Shown here one piece after another: positions 44,166 through 53,853 of a stretch of 64,000 nucleotides of DNA (within the stretch, counting starts at the first letter, position 1; the number at the start of each line of letters is the position of its first letter). Under the pieces are notes generated by a model. The model saw nothing but the letters and a program-made list of their open reading frames with translations. It was not told where the DNA came from and did no database searches. A program made the translations under genes and the position numbers. Source of the stretch: Couchioplanes caeruleus (GTDB lineage: Bacteria; Actinomycetota; Actinomycetes; Mycobacteriales; Micromonosporaceae); contig NZ_RJKL01000001.1 in the NCBI RefSeq assembly GCF_003751945.1, positions 3,596,001-3,660,000 on the forward strand, given 5' to 3'.

Positions 44166-44741
44166 ATGAGCTTCGATGAAGTCCGCCGGATCACCGACTC
44201 ACGGGTGCTGGCCGCCATGGCACACCCACTTCGCCGGCGGCTGATGGACGTCCTCAAGGTGCACGGGCCGTCTACGGCCACTTCCCTGGCAGCCACCACC
44301 GGGCAAGCGATCGGCAATGTCAGCCACCATCTGCGCGTGCTCGGTGACTGCGGCCTCCTCGAAGAGGCCCCGGAGCTCGCCCGGGACCGGCGTGAACGAT
44401 GGTGGCGGTTGGTTTCCCGAGGGATCCAGTGGTCCTCCGGCGACTTTCGTGACGACCCCGCGACGGCCGCCGTGGCCGACGCCGCAGAGTCGCTCAACCT
44501 CGATCACCACGTCCAACAGGTCCGCTCCTGGTTCGCCGCCGGCGACGAGGAAAGAGCCGTCTGGCGCGACCGGACCTTCGCAATGGACAACTGGCTGCAG
44601 CTCACACCCGACGAACTGCGCCAACTCGGTGAAGAGATCAACGACGTACTCGAACGATGGCGGCGCAAGCCGGCCCCACACGATGGCCAGGAGCGCCAGA
44701 CGGTGTTCGTCTTCTCCTATGGCGTACCCGGGCAGCCATGA
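44166..44741 (+). CDS. ArsR-type (HTH_20) transcriptional regulator
   Basis: The product is 191 residues. Its winged helix covers residues 10-95: VLAAMAHPLRRRLMDVLKVH, TSLAATTGQAIGNVSHHLRV and GLLEEAPELARDRRERWWRL. It lacks the metal-binding cysteines of classic ArsR; the C-terminal half is helical and may bind an effector or dimerise. The stop overlaps the MFS start (ATGA), so the two are one operon, and an 8-bp inverted repeat lies at the promoter. It probably represses the exporter until an inducing compound binds. Confidence 0.85.
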   Translation: MSFDEVRRITDSRVLAAMAHPLRRRLMDVLKVHGPSTATSLAATTGQAIGNVSHHLRVLGDCGLLEEAPELARDRRERWWRLVSRGIQWSSGDFRDDPATAAVADAAESLNLDHHVQQVRSWFAAGDEERAVWRDRTFAMDNWLQLTPDELRQLGEEINDVLERWRRKPAPHDGQERQTVFVFSYGVPGQP

Positions 44742-46003
44742 CCGCACAGACCGTATCGCCCAGTCCCGCACGCCTGTCGCGGCACGGCGATTTCCGGCTG
44801 CTGTGGATCGGCCAGAGCAGTAGCCGGCTCGGAAGCGCCATCACCGCCGTCGCCCTGCCCCTGGTCGCCGTCGGCACTCTCGATGCCAGCACCATGCAAG
44901 TCGCCCTGCTGCAAGCCGCGGTCTGGCTACCCTGGCTGCTGATCGGGCTACCGGCCGGCGTGTGGGTCGACCGGCTTCCCCGACGTCCCATAATGATCAC
45001 TTGTGACGTGGCCGCACTACTGCTGTTCGTTAGCGTGCCGACAGCCGCATGGCTGCACGTCCTGACCATCGAGCATCTGCTCGTAGTGGCACTGCTCGCC
45101 GGCGCCACGACGGTGTTCTGCGAAACTGCCTACCAGGTCTACCTGCCATCGCTGCTCAACGCCGATCAACTGACCGAAGGCAATGCCAAACTGCAGGGCA
45201 GCGAGGCGGTCGCGCACGTCGCCGGACCGGGCGCGGCCGGCCTCATCGCCCAACTGTTCGGCGCGGTGACCGGATTGCTGGCCGACGCGCTCAGCTTCCT
45301 CATCTCCACCGTCTGCCTGCTCGCCATGGACCACCGGGAACCGCGCAAATCCCCGCCGGCTCCCCGCAAGGCGATCCTGAGAGATATCACTGAGGGCCTG
45401 AGATTCCTCGTCCTTGACCCCTACCTACGCGTCATGGCAGCTTTCGGCGCCGCCGCGAACCTCGCCCTCGTCGGATACCAAGCAATCTGGATCACCTTCC
45501 TGGTCCGGGAGAACGGCATCAGAGCCGGAACCGTCGGTGTCATCGTCGCCGTCATGGGCTCCGGCGGCGTCATCGGTGCATTCCTCGCCACCACGGTCGC
45601 CCGGCGTCTGGGAACTGCCCGCGGCATGCTGATCTGCCAGACCGGCACGGCCCCGTTCGCACTACTCCTGCCGCTGACCGGGCCCGGCGCACGCCTGAGC
45701 CTCGCCGTCCTGGGCGGCATCGCAGTCAGCACCGGCGTCGTCGCCAGCAACATCATCAAGAACAGTTTCCGTCAGACCTACACACCGCGGCATCTGCTCA
45801 GCCGCGTCATCACCGGCATGCACTTGATCAACTACGGCACCATCCCGTTCGGCGCGCTGCTCGGCGGGTTCCTCGGCACCGTTCTAGGACTTCGGCCCGC
45901 CCTCTGGTTCATGGCGACCGCCCTCATCCTCTCCACCGGGATCCAATTCCTCGGCCCCCTCCGGCAGCACCGCGATCTGCCCACCATGACGGAACCACTC
46001 TGA
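44738..46003 (+). CDS. MFS exporter coupled to the ArsR-type regulator
   Basis: The product is 421 residues with about 12 helices. It belongs to the MFS_3 type (DFRLLWIGQSSSRLGSAITA; GLPAGVWVDRLPRRPIM). Relatives with upstream ArsR/HTH_20 regulators export macrolides or other drugs. It is translationally coupled to the regulator by ATGA. The natural substrate is unknown. Confidence 0.85.
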   Translation: MTAQTVSPSPARLSRHGDFRLLWIGQSSSRLGSAITAVALPLVAVGTLDASTMQVALLQAAVWLPWLLIGLPAGVWVDRLPRRPIMITCDVAALLLFVSVPTAAWLHVLTIEHLLVVALLAGATTVFCETAYQVYLPSLLNADQLTEGNAKLQGSEAVAHVAGPGAAGLIAQLFGAVTGLLADALSFLISTVCLLAMDHREPRKSPPAPRKAILRDITEGLRFLVLDPYLRVMAAFGAAANLALVGYQAIWITFLVRENGIRAGTVGVIVAVMGSGGVIGAFLATTVARRLGTARGMLICQTGTAPFALLLPLTGPGARLSLAVLGGIAVSTGVVASNIIKNSFRQTYTPRHLLSRVITGMHLINYGTIPFGALLGGFLGTVLGLRPALWFMATALILSTGIQFLGPLRQHRDLPTMTEPL

Positions 46004-46133
46004 CCGTCCCGGCAGGCCTTCCAACGATGGCAATGCACCCGGCCGGCTGATGAACCGGTCACTGCCCGGCAACCCGGCACAACATCCAGGCGCCCGGTCG
46101 TCACGATCGGGCCGCCCGGCTCGTCCTGGAGAC

Positions 46134-46562
46134 ATGACCTTCTCCGTACGACGCTGGTTGCTCCTGCTGCTCGCCGCCACGGCGGTCTACGTCGGGGTGT
46201 GGGCCGCGGCCGCGCCCGCCTCCTGGTGGCGCTCGTTCCCAGGCGCCGGCCACCGCTGGCTACCCGTACTCGGCGACTACAACGAGCATCTGGCCCGCGA
46301 CGTGGGCGCGTTCAACCTGGCGCTCGCAGTGCTCGCCATAGGCGCGGCCCGGCGGCCCGCGGACGGCTTCCTGGTCCGGCTGACCGCGCTCGCCTGGCTG
46401 ACGTTCTCCGTGCCACACCTGCTTTACCACCTCGGGCACCTGGCCCCCTACGCCCCGATCGACCGGGCCGGCAACGTGCTGTCCCTGGGCCTGGTGGTGC
46501 TAGCACCGGCGGTCCTGCTGCTGCCCGCACGAGCCGGCCGCGACGCTGCCGAGAACCCGTGA
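46134..46562 (+). CDS. Small membrane protein (four helices)
   Basis: The product is 142 residues from ATG 46134. Four hydrophobic segments are visible: LLLLLAATAVYVGVWAAA, FNLALAVLAIGAA, LTALAWLTFSVPHLLYHLG and VLSLGLVVLAPAVLLL. A conserved-looking LGDYNEHLARDVGAFN lies between the first two. It resembles small DUF-type membrane proteins (DUF4345-like) of actinomycetes. No function is known. It is 130 bp after the MFS gene and may be co-transcribed. Confidence 0.68.
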   Translation: MTFSVRRWLLLLLAATAVYVGVWAAAAPASWWRSFPGAGHRWLPVLGDYNEHLARDVGAFNLALAVLAIGAARRPADGFLVRLTALAWLTFSVPHLLYHLGHLAPYAPIDRAGNVLSLGLVVLAPAVLLLPARAGRDAAENP

Positions 46563-46587
46563 CGACGGCCGACCCGGCGTGACCGTC

Positions 46588-46745
46588 GCGCGTTGCCGGT
46601 TCCGTCTCTGAGCGTGGTTCCGCCGTTCTCATCGGCCGCCCGAGCCGCCACGAGCTGGGCCGGGGTGTTCAGCACGACGGTACCCTCCGGGCCGCTCGCC
46701 GGGATCGCCCGCTGCTGGTTCGATCGTCCGTGGCAGGTGCCGGTG
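46588..46745 (-). pseudogene. Inverted relic of the ricin-lectin/LamG gene
   Basis: The minus strand reads GTCHGRSNQQRAIPASG, then EGTVVLNTPAQLVAARAADE and NGGTTLRDGTGNARR. It aligns without gaps to 13591-13748 of the lectin/LamG pseudogene (GTCHGRSNQQWAIPASG..., VVVNTAAHLVSAWSADE...). By eye the DNA is about four-fifths identical, including a run of 30 identical bases at the start. Only this about 158-bp junction of the lectin and LamG domains is present. It is a fragment of a second, related gene. Confidence 0.8.
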
Positions 46746-46833
46746 TGAGCCGACCCGCAGAGATCTCTCGATCGATAAGATCCGACACGTAGCAGCTCAG
46801 ATACAAGGATTTGACCGTTGGGACTCTCGTACC

Positions 46834-47328
46834 GTGACTGATCTCCAGGAACTGCCAGTCGAGCTCGAGGCGAATGACCGCCGTGTGGCGGTCACCGCCG
46901 CGTACGCCGGTCTCGTCGGCACGGCCGTGATCGAGCGCCACGAGACCACCGAGCTCGCCAAGCATGTTCCGATCGGAACCCGCGACGCCACCGCCCTCAC
47001 CATGCACGTCGACGGCGAACCGGTCATCCTGCGGCCCGGCCGCGGCCGCTACATGCGCGGCTCGTACAAAGTGACCGTCAACCACGGCGGCATCGTGTAC
47101 AAGTTCCGGCCGAAGAGTCCAGACGTCAGCCGCCTGAGCCGCGGCGGCGTCCGCCTGGGTGACTTCGAGCTACGCAACGGCGGCGCCGTCGACATCACCT
47201 GGCACGAAGGGTCGACCCCGACGGCGACCGACGCCGCCGTGGGATATGCGCTGGCAGCGGCGTTCGGCACAGGCGCCCAGTTCTTCGTCCTGATGCTGCT
47301 CGACCTGCTGGGACACGTCCCGGACTAG
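46834..47328 (+). CDS. Hypothetical protein with a hydrophobic C-terminal segment
   Basis: The product is 164 residues from GTG 46834. The first 120 residues are a beta-rich soluble domain (RRVAVTAAYAGLVGTAVIER; TALTMHVDGEPVILRPG; GGIVYKFRPKSPDVSRLS). The last 40 form a hydrophobic stretch (YALAAAFGTGAQFFVLMLL), probably a membrane anchor. I do not recognise the family. A repeated AGGAGGAGTC lies just after the stop codon. Confidence 0.6.
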   Translation: MTDLQELPVELEANDRRVAVTAAYAGLVGTAVIERHETTELAKHVPIGTRDATALTMHVDGEPVILRPGRGRYMRGSYKVTVNHGGIVYKFRPKSPDVSRLSRGGVRLGDFELRNGGAVDITWHEGSTPTATDAAVGYALAAAFGTGAQFFVLMLLDLLGHVPD

Positions 47329-47487
47329 GAGGAGTCAGTCCAGGAGGAGTCGAGCAGGCGGGGTGTGCAGCCGAAGAGCGGACACCTGATCATGCGTCGG
47401 TCAGTGACGACGGACGCTGGAGGTGCTCACGGTGTCCGCCCTTGCGGCTGTCGCCGGGGCGACGATCGGAAGCGCTGCGGTTCCGTT

Positions 47488-48285
47488 TCAGACGGACTTG
47501 ACGATCGTGTTGGTGCCGGGACCGCCGACCAGGGTGTCCCTTGCGTGGCAACCGCCCACGGCGGTGCCTTGGGAGCAGTCGTTGCCTTGCAGGTAGTCGT
47601 TGCCGTAGCCGCCGTTGATGTAGTCGGCGCCGGGGCCGCCGACCAGGAAGTCGTCCCCGTTGCCGCCGTAGACATGGTCGTTGCCGGCGAGGGCCCACAC
47701 GGTGTCGTCGCCGTCCTCGCCGTACAGCCGGTCGTTGCCCGAGTCGCTGCCGCCCGCATCCATGATTTCGTCGTTGCCGGTGCCGCCGCGGACCACGTCG
47801 TTGCCGGTGTCACCGTAGAGGGTGTCGTTGCCGCCGTCGCCCGAGATTCTGTCGTTGCCGGTGCCGCCGTCGATGAGGTCGGCCTTGCGACCGCCGACGA
47901 TTCTGTCTTTGCCGCTGCCGCCGCTCAGGGTGGCCGGTAGGTCGGTCTTGTTGGTGATCGAGTCGTTGCGGTCGTAGGTGTAGACGCGCACCCGGGTCGG
48001 GGTCGCCCTGGTGGTGCAACGGACCTTGGTCCTGTCGCCCCTGACCTGCTTGCAGCCCTTACCGGCCTTGATCGCGACCTTGTCGTCGATCGTGACGGTG
48101 CGTCCGGCGCGGGTGACGATCACGGTGTTCTGCTTGCCTTTGGCGGCCTTGTAGTTGACCTTCGTGCTTTCCACCACGGAGGCCACGCCGGTCGAGGCGG
48201 CCTGGGCCGGCGCCGCCGGGAAGGCGCCGATCGAGGCGATCGCGAGCAGCGGCAGGGCGCGGGTCAGCCATGGAGAACGGTGCAC
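47488..48285 (-). CDS. Secreted calcium-binding RTX-repeat protein
   Basis: The product is 265 residues from GTG 48285, preceded by GAGGAGTCC. A signal peptide (LTRALPLLAIASIGAFPAAPAQA) is followed by a short beta domain. About eight RTX nonapeptides follow from residue 130 (GGSGKDRIV, GGTGNDRIS, GDTGNDVVR, GGNGDDFLV, GGYGNDYLQ). Such repeats bind Ca2+ as a beta-roll outside the cell. There is no enzyme domain or type I secretion partner, as is usual for actinomycete RTX proteins carrying a Sec signal. Confidence 0.85.
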   Translation of the reverse strand: MHRSPWLTRALPLLAIASIGAFPAAPAQAASTGVASVVESTKVNYKAAKGKQNTVIVTRAGRTVTIDDKVAIKAGKGCKQVRGDRTKVRCTTRATPTRVRVYTYDRNDSITNKTDLPATLSGGSGKDRIVGGRKADLIDGGTGNDRISGDGGNDTLYGDTGNDVVRGGTGNDEIMDAGGSDSGNDRLYGEDGDDTVWALAGNDHVYGGNGDDFLVGGPGADYINGGYGNDYLQGNDCSQGTAVGGCHARDTLVGGPGTNTIVKSV

Positions 48286-48712
48286 TGTGGACTCCTCTGA
48301 GGGAACCGGCGGCTGGAGGCGCCGAACGGTGGCAAGATCATAAGGCGTTGAGGCCCCGGCCGTGAGGCGCACCCTCGTGCCGGATACCGAGGCGGCACCG
48401 TCGGCGCCGGCGGCGAACGAGGGCCAGGCAAACGAGCGCCCGGCGGACCGAGCGCCCGGCGAACCAGGGCCCGACGAACCAGGGTGCGAGCGGGGCCGCG
48501 GCGGCACGGGTGGCCCATTGGCGTTGATCACGTGGGGCCTCTCCCGGATCCGGCGGCGTCGATACCGCACGGGCCGAGATCATTCAGCGCAGCTTCTTCC
48601 CCGGCCGGTCGCTGGTCCCGTCTCGGCGACCAACCGGAGCGAGTCTTCTCATACCGGCCGACTGACCTCTCACTTTGCCCGAGAATGGCGGAGTGAAGAC
48701 GGGGGAGATCTC
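48286..48712. other. Gap with no supported gene
   Basis: The 427 bp between two divergent genes contain repetitive Gly/Pro-type shadow frames only. The stretch should include promoters for both neighbours, but I could not pin them down. Confidence 0.4.
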
Positions 48713-49045
48713 ATGACGGTCATCTCGCAGGCGTACCCACTGTGGTGCGCGACCCAGGACGGCAGTGACGTGAGAGCCGGACGGGTGTTCGCTTGGATGT
48801 CGGACCAACCGTCGCCGGAAGTCCTCGCCGCGGAGAAGATAGCCGACGCGGCGGCGGCATCCGGTGCGGACGGCAGATTCTCACCGCTGGTGACGTGGGA
48901 TCCGCCGCGCGGCGGACTGGTCGCGGGCGGACTGGTCCGATGCGGGAAGAATGAAAGCGGTCAGTTCGTGCCATTGCACTTCGGCAGCACTCGCGAGGAA
49001 GCGATTGCCGCGGTGAACCAGCACAAGCCGCCTCGCCCCTCCTGA
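48713..49045 (+). CDS. Small hypothetical protein
   Basis: The product is 110 residues from ATG 48713, preceded by GGGGGAGATC. It is soluble and has no signal peptide. Segments include TVISQAYPLWCATQDGSDV, SPEVLAAEKIADAAAASG and PLHFGSTREEAIAAVNQH, the last resembling a short alpha/beta repeat end. No family is recognised. Confidence 0.6.
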   Translation: MTVISQAYPLWCATQDGSDVRAGRVFAWMSDQPSPEVLAAEKIADAAAASGADGRFSPLVTWDPPRGGLVAGGLVRCGKNESGQFVPLHFGSTREEAIAAVNQHKPPRPS

Positions 49046-49134
49046 CGGCCCGCCGCTGCCCGTTCGCGCCCGTCGACCTACGGGTGGCGCCCGGCTGACC
49101 GGGGGCGCGCCGAGCCCCCGGTCAGCCGCGCCGC

Positions 49135-51423
49135 TCAGACGCCGGTCTGGCTGGCCCAGGCGGCGAGGTTGCCGGGGGCGTAGACGACCACGTTGCGATC
49201 GTCCTGGATGCGCAGGACGCTGCCCGGACGGCCGCTGGTGCCGGTGGACCAGACCGCGACGTGGCCGGGTGCGTAAACCACGAAGTTCCCGTCCTGCTGC
49301 GCCTCCAGGACGGCGCCGGACCGCCCGTTCGTGCCGCTCGCCCAGACCGGGCGGCCGGCGTCGTACTCGACAAGGTTGCCGTCGCCCTGCATGACCAGCA
49401 CGTAGCGGCCGTTGCCGGAGGTGAGTTGCTCGCCCGGGTGGAGTCGCTCGCCCGGGTAGAGTACGCTGCGGGGCGCGGTGCCGCTGGTGGCGAAGGCGGT
49501 GACCCGGCCGGCGCGGTCGACCAGGGCGTAGCCGGGGCCGGTGCGGGCGACGCCGACCATCGATGCTCCGCTGCCGGCGGCCGAGCCGCCGAAGCCGGCC
49601 GTGCCGAACGCGAACACGCCACCGTCGCTGCCGGCCAGCCAGTAGCCGCGGCCGTCCGGGGTGGCCGCGATGGAGACAACCGTGCCGTTGAGCGGCTTGC
49701 CCGCCATCGAGCCGGCGAAGACCGCGTCACCGAACGCGAAGACACCACCGTCCGCAGCCGTCAACCAGTACCCCCTGCCCGACGGCGTCGCCGCGATACC
49801 CACGACGGGTGCGTTGAGGGCTTTCCCGCCCATCGAGCCGAAGAACGGGGCGCCCGCGAAGGCGAACACGCCGCCGTCGGCAGCCACCACCCATTGACCG
49901 AGGGCGGTGCCGGGCTGGATTGCCATGCCGACCACCGGGACCGTCTTCACGGTGACGCTCAGGCCGGCGTCGGTGAACCAGCTCGCGCCCTCGGCGACCA
50001 GGTTGAAGTGCTCGGTCACGCTGCCGGTGGCGGCGGGCGCGACGATCGGGAACCTGAAGGTGCCGGTTCCGCCCGGTGCGACCGACGCCGGGGTCAGCGT
50101 GGCCGCCCGGGTAGCGGAGGGCCAGCCGGAGGCACGCAACACGCCCGCGTGGTCCGCGGGCCGGTACGTGCCGAGCCGCACCGGGTTGCCCCCCGTCGAG
50201 GTCCAGGTGGCGGTGCCGGTGTTGCGAACCGTGACGGTGACCGTGAACTGCTGGCCGGGGCGGGCGTGTGTCAGGTCCGCGGCCGAGCCGTCCGGGTTCG
50301 TGGCGGACTGGTTCACGATCGAGTAGAGGTACGTCGGCAGGGTGGACGCGGTGACCGCGTTGCTGCGCGGTGACTCGCCGGCGCTGTTGGTGGCGGTCAC
50401 CGTGAAGGTGTGCGTGGTGTTGCTGCCCAGGCCGGAGACGGTGCAGGCGGGCGCGGTGACCGAGCAGCGGATCGCGTTGCCCTCGTACACGGTGTAGCGG
50501 GTGGCTCCGGCGACGGCGCCCCAGGAGAGACCGATCGCCGACGTGGTGCGGGAGGCCACGGCGAGGACCGGCGCCGCGGGCTTCGGGACGGCCGGTGCCG
50601 CGGTGCTCGTGATCGTGCCGGTGACCACGATCGGGCGTGGCACGTGGTTGTCGTTGCCGGTCAGCCGGAACCGCACCGGCCACGGCGCGCTGCCGGCCGG
50701 ACGGGCCGCGATCGGGATGCTGACCGTCGCCTGTCGCGAGCCCGGTGCCACCGTGACCGTGCCCCGCATCGGATTGGCCAGGTCGGCGTTGCCGTTCGGC
50801 GACTGCTGGGTGGCGGTGATGACGAACGGCTTCGGGTTGAACCGGTGGATCGGCGGCGCCTCCCGGGAGAGCGTCACCCGGAAGCTGAGCGTTCCGGTGC
50901 CGCTGACGGGCGCCACGCCGCTACCGGAAACCTGGGTCGCGGAGAGATCGCGCTGGTACGCGCAGAGGTCACTCTTGACGAACCCGATCATCTGCGCAGA
51001 GGTGGCGTCCCGGCGTTTGACCCGGATCCCGTTGACCTTCACCGAGAACCCGTGCTTGTACGGCGTCTGTAGCTCACCGGGCGCCGGGAAACGGAAGGTG
51101 TGCGTGGTGGGCTTGAGCGGGTTCACGGTGGGAGCCAGTAAGGCGGCCTGTGCCGGGCCGTCGTCGGGCGAGAAGACGATGGTCTGCGGCAATTGTCCCG
51201 GGTTCACCACCACCAGAGTGGCCGGGTCGCCGACGTACGGGGCGAAGTTGCCGTCGGACGAGCCGGAGATGTCGTCCCCGGCCCCGGCGATCGTCGCACA
51301 GGTCTGTGTCGGGTCGGCGGCCAGCGCGGCCGATGGACCGGACACCACGACGGCCGTCGTGAGCATGGAGACCACGGCGGCGATGCTCAGCGACCACCGA
51401 TGTTCGGTGAGTCTTGCACGCAT
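49135..51423 (-). CDS. Secreted FN3/Ig-like protein with bulb-type lectin domain
   Basis: The product is 762 residues from ATG 51423. It has a signal peptide (SLSIAAVVSMLTTAVVVSG, cut near ALAAD), Calx-beta-like strands at about 60-275, an FN3 domain at about 284-361 (AIGLSWGAVAGATRYTVYEG) and an NBR1/Ig-like domain at about 370-485. Three copies of an about 45-residue repeat follow (AADGGVFAFG, then GSMxGKxLN and GRGYWL). A C-terminal GNA-type lectin at about 641-762 carries QGDGNLVEY, QQDGNFVVY and DDRNVVVY. It probably binds carbohydrate at the cell surface. It lies next to a secreted amidase on the same strand. Confidence 0.82.
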   Translation of the reverse strand: MRARLTEHRWSLSIAAVVSMLTTAVVVSGPSAALAADPTQTCATIAGAGDDISGSSDGNFAPYVGDPATLVVVNPGQLPQTIVFSPDDGPAQAALLAPTVNPLKPTTHTFRFPAPGELQTPYKHGFSVKVNGIRVKRRDATSAQMIGFVKSDLCAYQRDLSATQVSGSGVAPVSGTGTLSFRVTLSREAPPIHRFNPKPFVITATQQSPNGNADLANPMRGTVTVAPGSRQATVSIPIAARPAGSAPWPVRFRLTGNDNHVPRPIVVTGTITSTAAPAVPKPAAPVLAVASRTTSAIGLSWGAVAGATRYTVYEGNAIRCSVTAPACTVSGLGSNTTHTFTVTATNSAGESPRSNAVTASTLPTYLYSIVNQSATNPDGSAADLTHARPGQQFTVTVTVRNTGTATWTSTGGNPVRLGTYRPADHAGVLRASGWPSATRAATLTPASVAPGGTGTFRFPIVAPAATGSVTEHFNLVAEGASWFTDAGLSVTVKTVPVVGMAIQPGTALGQWVVAADGGVFAFAGAPFFGSMGGKALNAPVVGIAATPSGRGYWLTAADGGVFAFGDAVFAGSMAGKPLNGTVVSIAATPDGRGYWLAGSDGGVFAFGTAGFGGSAAGSGASMVGVARTGPGYALVDRAGRVTAFATSGTAPRSVLYPGERLHPGEQLTSGNGRYVLVMQGDGNLVEYDAGRPVWASGTNGRSGAVLEAQQDGNFVVYAPGHVAVWSTGTSGRPGSVLRIQDDRNVVVYAPGNLAAWASQTGV

Positions 51424-51624
51424 GGAGATACCCCTCAGGAGACGCAAAAACGGACGCATTTCAGCGTCGTCAGCGAAAGGTATATATGCGCCGTGACCCG
51501 GTGGAATCATCGATGACGGCACAGCATCGCGCCGATCATGAGGGGGCGATGCGGAACGGTCACCTCGAGGCGACGGCCGGGCGAACCCGAACGGGGATCT
51601 CTGCGGGAACGAGCTCGGAACCCC

Positions 51625-53808
51625 TCACCGCAGGTAGGACAGGCCATCCAGAGTGACGCTCGGGCGACCGCTGGTCGCACGGACCACGACGGTCACCGTG
51701 TGCCGTCCGGAGGCCAGGTTCCGGGTCCAGACCGCCTGCCGGGTGGCCGTCGTCTTCGCCCGGGTGTCCACGGTGGCGACCTTCTTGCCGTCCACGTACA
51801 CGTCGACCTGGCCGGAGCGGATCGAGCGGGCGGCGATCAGCGACACCGCGCGGCCGGTGAAGGTCCACGACAGCTTGGTATTGCGCCGGGCACTGGTCAG
51901 TGCGCTGCCGTTCAGGTGAGAGGTCTTCCTCGCGACCGTCCAGGCTCCGGTGCGCCGCGCCGCCGTCTCGGACACCAGCACCGGGGTGCGCACCAGCGAG
52001 CCGGTGCCGACGTTGCCCACGGCGTCCCGGGCGGAGATGCGGAAGGTCCGGGCCGCGCCGGACCGGGCCGTCGTGGCCCAGGACCGCGCGGTCGCGGGCA
52101 GCGTGGCGGTGGACGGCGAGGTGGCGCCTACCCAGGCCACCTTCACGTTGTCGGTCGCGGCGAAGGCCATCGTCACCGGCACCGCCGTCGTGCTCACCGT
52201 GCCGCCGCGCAGGCTGAGCCCCTGTGCGGTCACCACCGGCGCGGTCACGTCGGAGAAGACGGTGAGGGCGGGCGAGGTCGCCACCACACCCCGGACGTGG
52301 GTGGCGCGGACGGCGACCTTGTGCGAGCCGGGCGGCACCGGGACCACACCCGAGCGGGCCGCCGGCGGGAAGGAGGCCCGCACGGCGCCGTCGACGAGCA
52401 CGTCGAACCCGGCGATCTGCGCGGTGGGCGTGGCCGCCGACCAGGACATCGCCGCCGAGCCCCGCAGGTAGTAGGTCTGGGCCACCCGCACACTGCCGGC
52501 CGGCGGCTTCACGGTCAGCCCCAGCACCCGGTCGGTCGCCTCGGCGCGGATGAGCGGGAGCTGGGCGTACAGTGCGTCGCCCGGGCACTGGGTGGCGTAG
52601 CCGTCGCGGTGCCCGGAGATGCGGTTGAAGGTCACGACCGTGCCCCGCGGGAACTTGCCGCCGTCGACACCGGAGGTCATCGTGGCCGTGCCCGCCGGGT
52701 CGAAGCCGTAGGCGGTGAGTTTCGCCGCGGCCAGTTGGGACAGCACCCGCCGGGTCACCTCGGGAACGCCGCCGTTGATGTACGTGCCCAGCACCGCGAC
52801 GCCGCTCGACCCGGTGTTGAAGCCGTATGTCTGCGCGCCGACCACCGCTTTGTCCACTCCACCGGCCCGGCCCTCGAACAGGGTGCCGCACCGGTCCACC
52901 AGGAAGTTGTACCCAATGTCGCCCCAGTCGAGGCTCTTGGTGTGATAGGTGTGGATGGCCCGGATGTGCGCGGCCGACTTGGCGCAGTCCGACGGGGCCG
53001 CGTCCGCGGTGTGATGCACGAACACGACCTTCACCGCCGGAGCGATCACCGGAGGAGCGTCCACGATGCTCTCGTCGGCACCCCAGCCGCTCCGGCTGAC
53101 GTAGGACGGCAGCGTCACGGCGGCGGCCCGGACCGCCGGAGCGGGCACGGACGAGCTGGGCACGGATCCGGACGGCCCGGGCACCGGAAGCGAAGGTGCG
53201 GGGAGCGAGGGCACAGGACCCGACGGTGCGGGATCGACAGCGAATCCACCGCCCTGCCCACCGGACGAGGACGACGGGGACGGCGAACCGGGATCGATCA
53301 GGTCGAGCCGCAACCCCGCGGGCAGCGGCGAGGTGCCCGCGCGACCCCGGATCCGGGCGGCGACGCCGTCGGACGGGCCCACCCACAGCGGCTCGGTCGC
53401 GCCGCGGCCCTTGCGGGTCTCGGGGCCCCGCAAGCCGTCGGCGTCGAGCGCATGCCATCCGCTCCACGCCTTGGTGCCCGCCGAACGGGTACGCACCTCG
53501 ATCGTCCCGTCCACCGCCCGAGCGGAATCGGTCCAGGTGACGCCGAGCAGGCTGAACCGCTTCGTCGACCGTTTCGGCGCCTCGGCACTGCGGGCGCCGG
53601 CGGCCACGGGCAGGGCGAGGGTCTGCAGTTCACCGCGCACCGGCTTGCCGTCACCGCGCTGCACCAATGGCTCGGCGGCAACCTCGGCCGTCGCGGCGCT
53701 GCCTTCCGGGGTGGTCTGCGCCGGTGGGGCGGACGGCAGGTACAGCACTGCCGCCGTGACCCCGCCCGCGACGACCACTGCCGTGCCGGTGACCCACCGT
53801 AGTCTCAC
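51625..53808 (-). CDS. Secreted PGRP-type N-acetylmuramoyl-L-alanine amidase
   Basis: The product is 727 residues with a signal peptide (VTGTAVVVAGGVTAAVLYL). An N-terminal region of about 200 residues is followed by a Pro/Ser linker. The PGRP/Amidase_2 domain lies at about 235-420, with zinc ligands in VVFVHHTAD near 263, ISGHRDG near 398 and TQCPGD near 406. The C-terminal 300 residues are Ig-like domains ending in a carbohydrate-binding-like module (VDVYVDGKKVATVD). It should cleave the amide bond between muramic acid and the stem peptide, for wall remodelling or attack on competitors. Confidence 0.88.
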   Translation of the reverse strand: MRLRWVTGTAVVVAGGVTAAVLYLPSAPPAQTTPEGSAATAEVAAEPLVQRGDGKPVRGELQTLALPVAAGARSAEAPKRSTKRFSLLGVTWTDSARAVDGTIEVRTRSAGTKAWSGWHALDADGLRGPETRKGRGATEPLWVGPSDGVAARIRGRAGTSPLPAGLRLDLIDPGSPSPSSSSGGQGGGFAVDPAPSGPVPSLPAPSLPVPGPSGSVPSSSVPAPAVRAAAVTLPSYVSRSGWGADESIVDAPPVIAPAVKVVFVHHTADAAPSDCAKSAAHIRAIHTYHTKSLDWGDIGYNFLVDRCGTLFEGRAGGVDKAVVGAQTYGFNTGSSGVAVLGTYINGGVPEVTRRVLSQLAAAKLTAYGFDPAGTATMTSGVDGGKFPRGTVVTFNRISGHRDGYATQCPGDALYAQLPLIRAEATDRVLGLTVKPPAGSVRVAQTYYLRGSAAMSWSAATPTAQIAGFDVLVDGAVRASFPPAARSGVVPVPPGSHKVAVRATHVRGVVATSPALTVFSDVTAPVVTAQGLSLRGGTVSTTAVPVTMAFAATDNVKVAWVGATSPSTATLPATARSWATTARSGAARTFRISARDAVGNVGTGSLVRTPVLVSETAARRTGAWTVARKTSHLNGSALTSARRNTKLSWTFTGRAVSLIAARSIRSGQVDVYVDGKKVATVDTRAKTTATRQAVWTRNLASGRHTVTVVVRATSGRPSVTLDGLSYLR

Positions 53809-53853
53809 TCGTACCCCTCACGTCCGACCGGCAGTGAGACTAGCGGTTTCTGG

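Noticed and set aside
47488..48000. Possible CRISPR or tandem DNA repeat
   Set aside because: The short periodic pattern is the codon pattern of RTX nonapeptides (27-bp units, diverged); there are no constant repeats with unique spacers.
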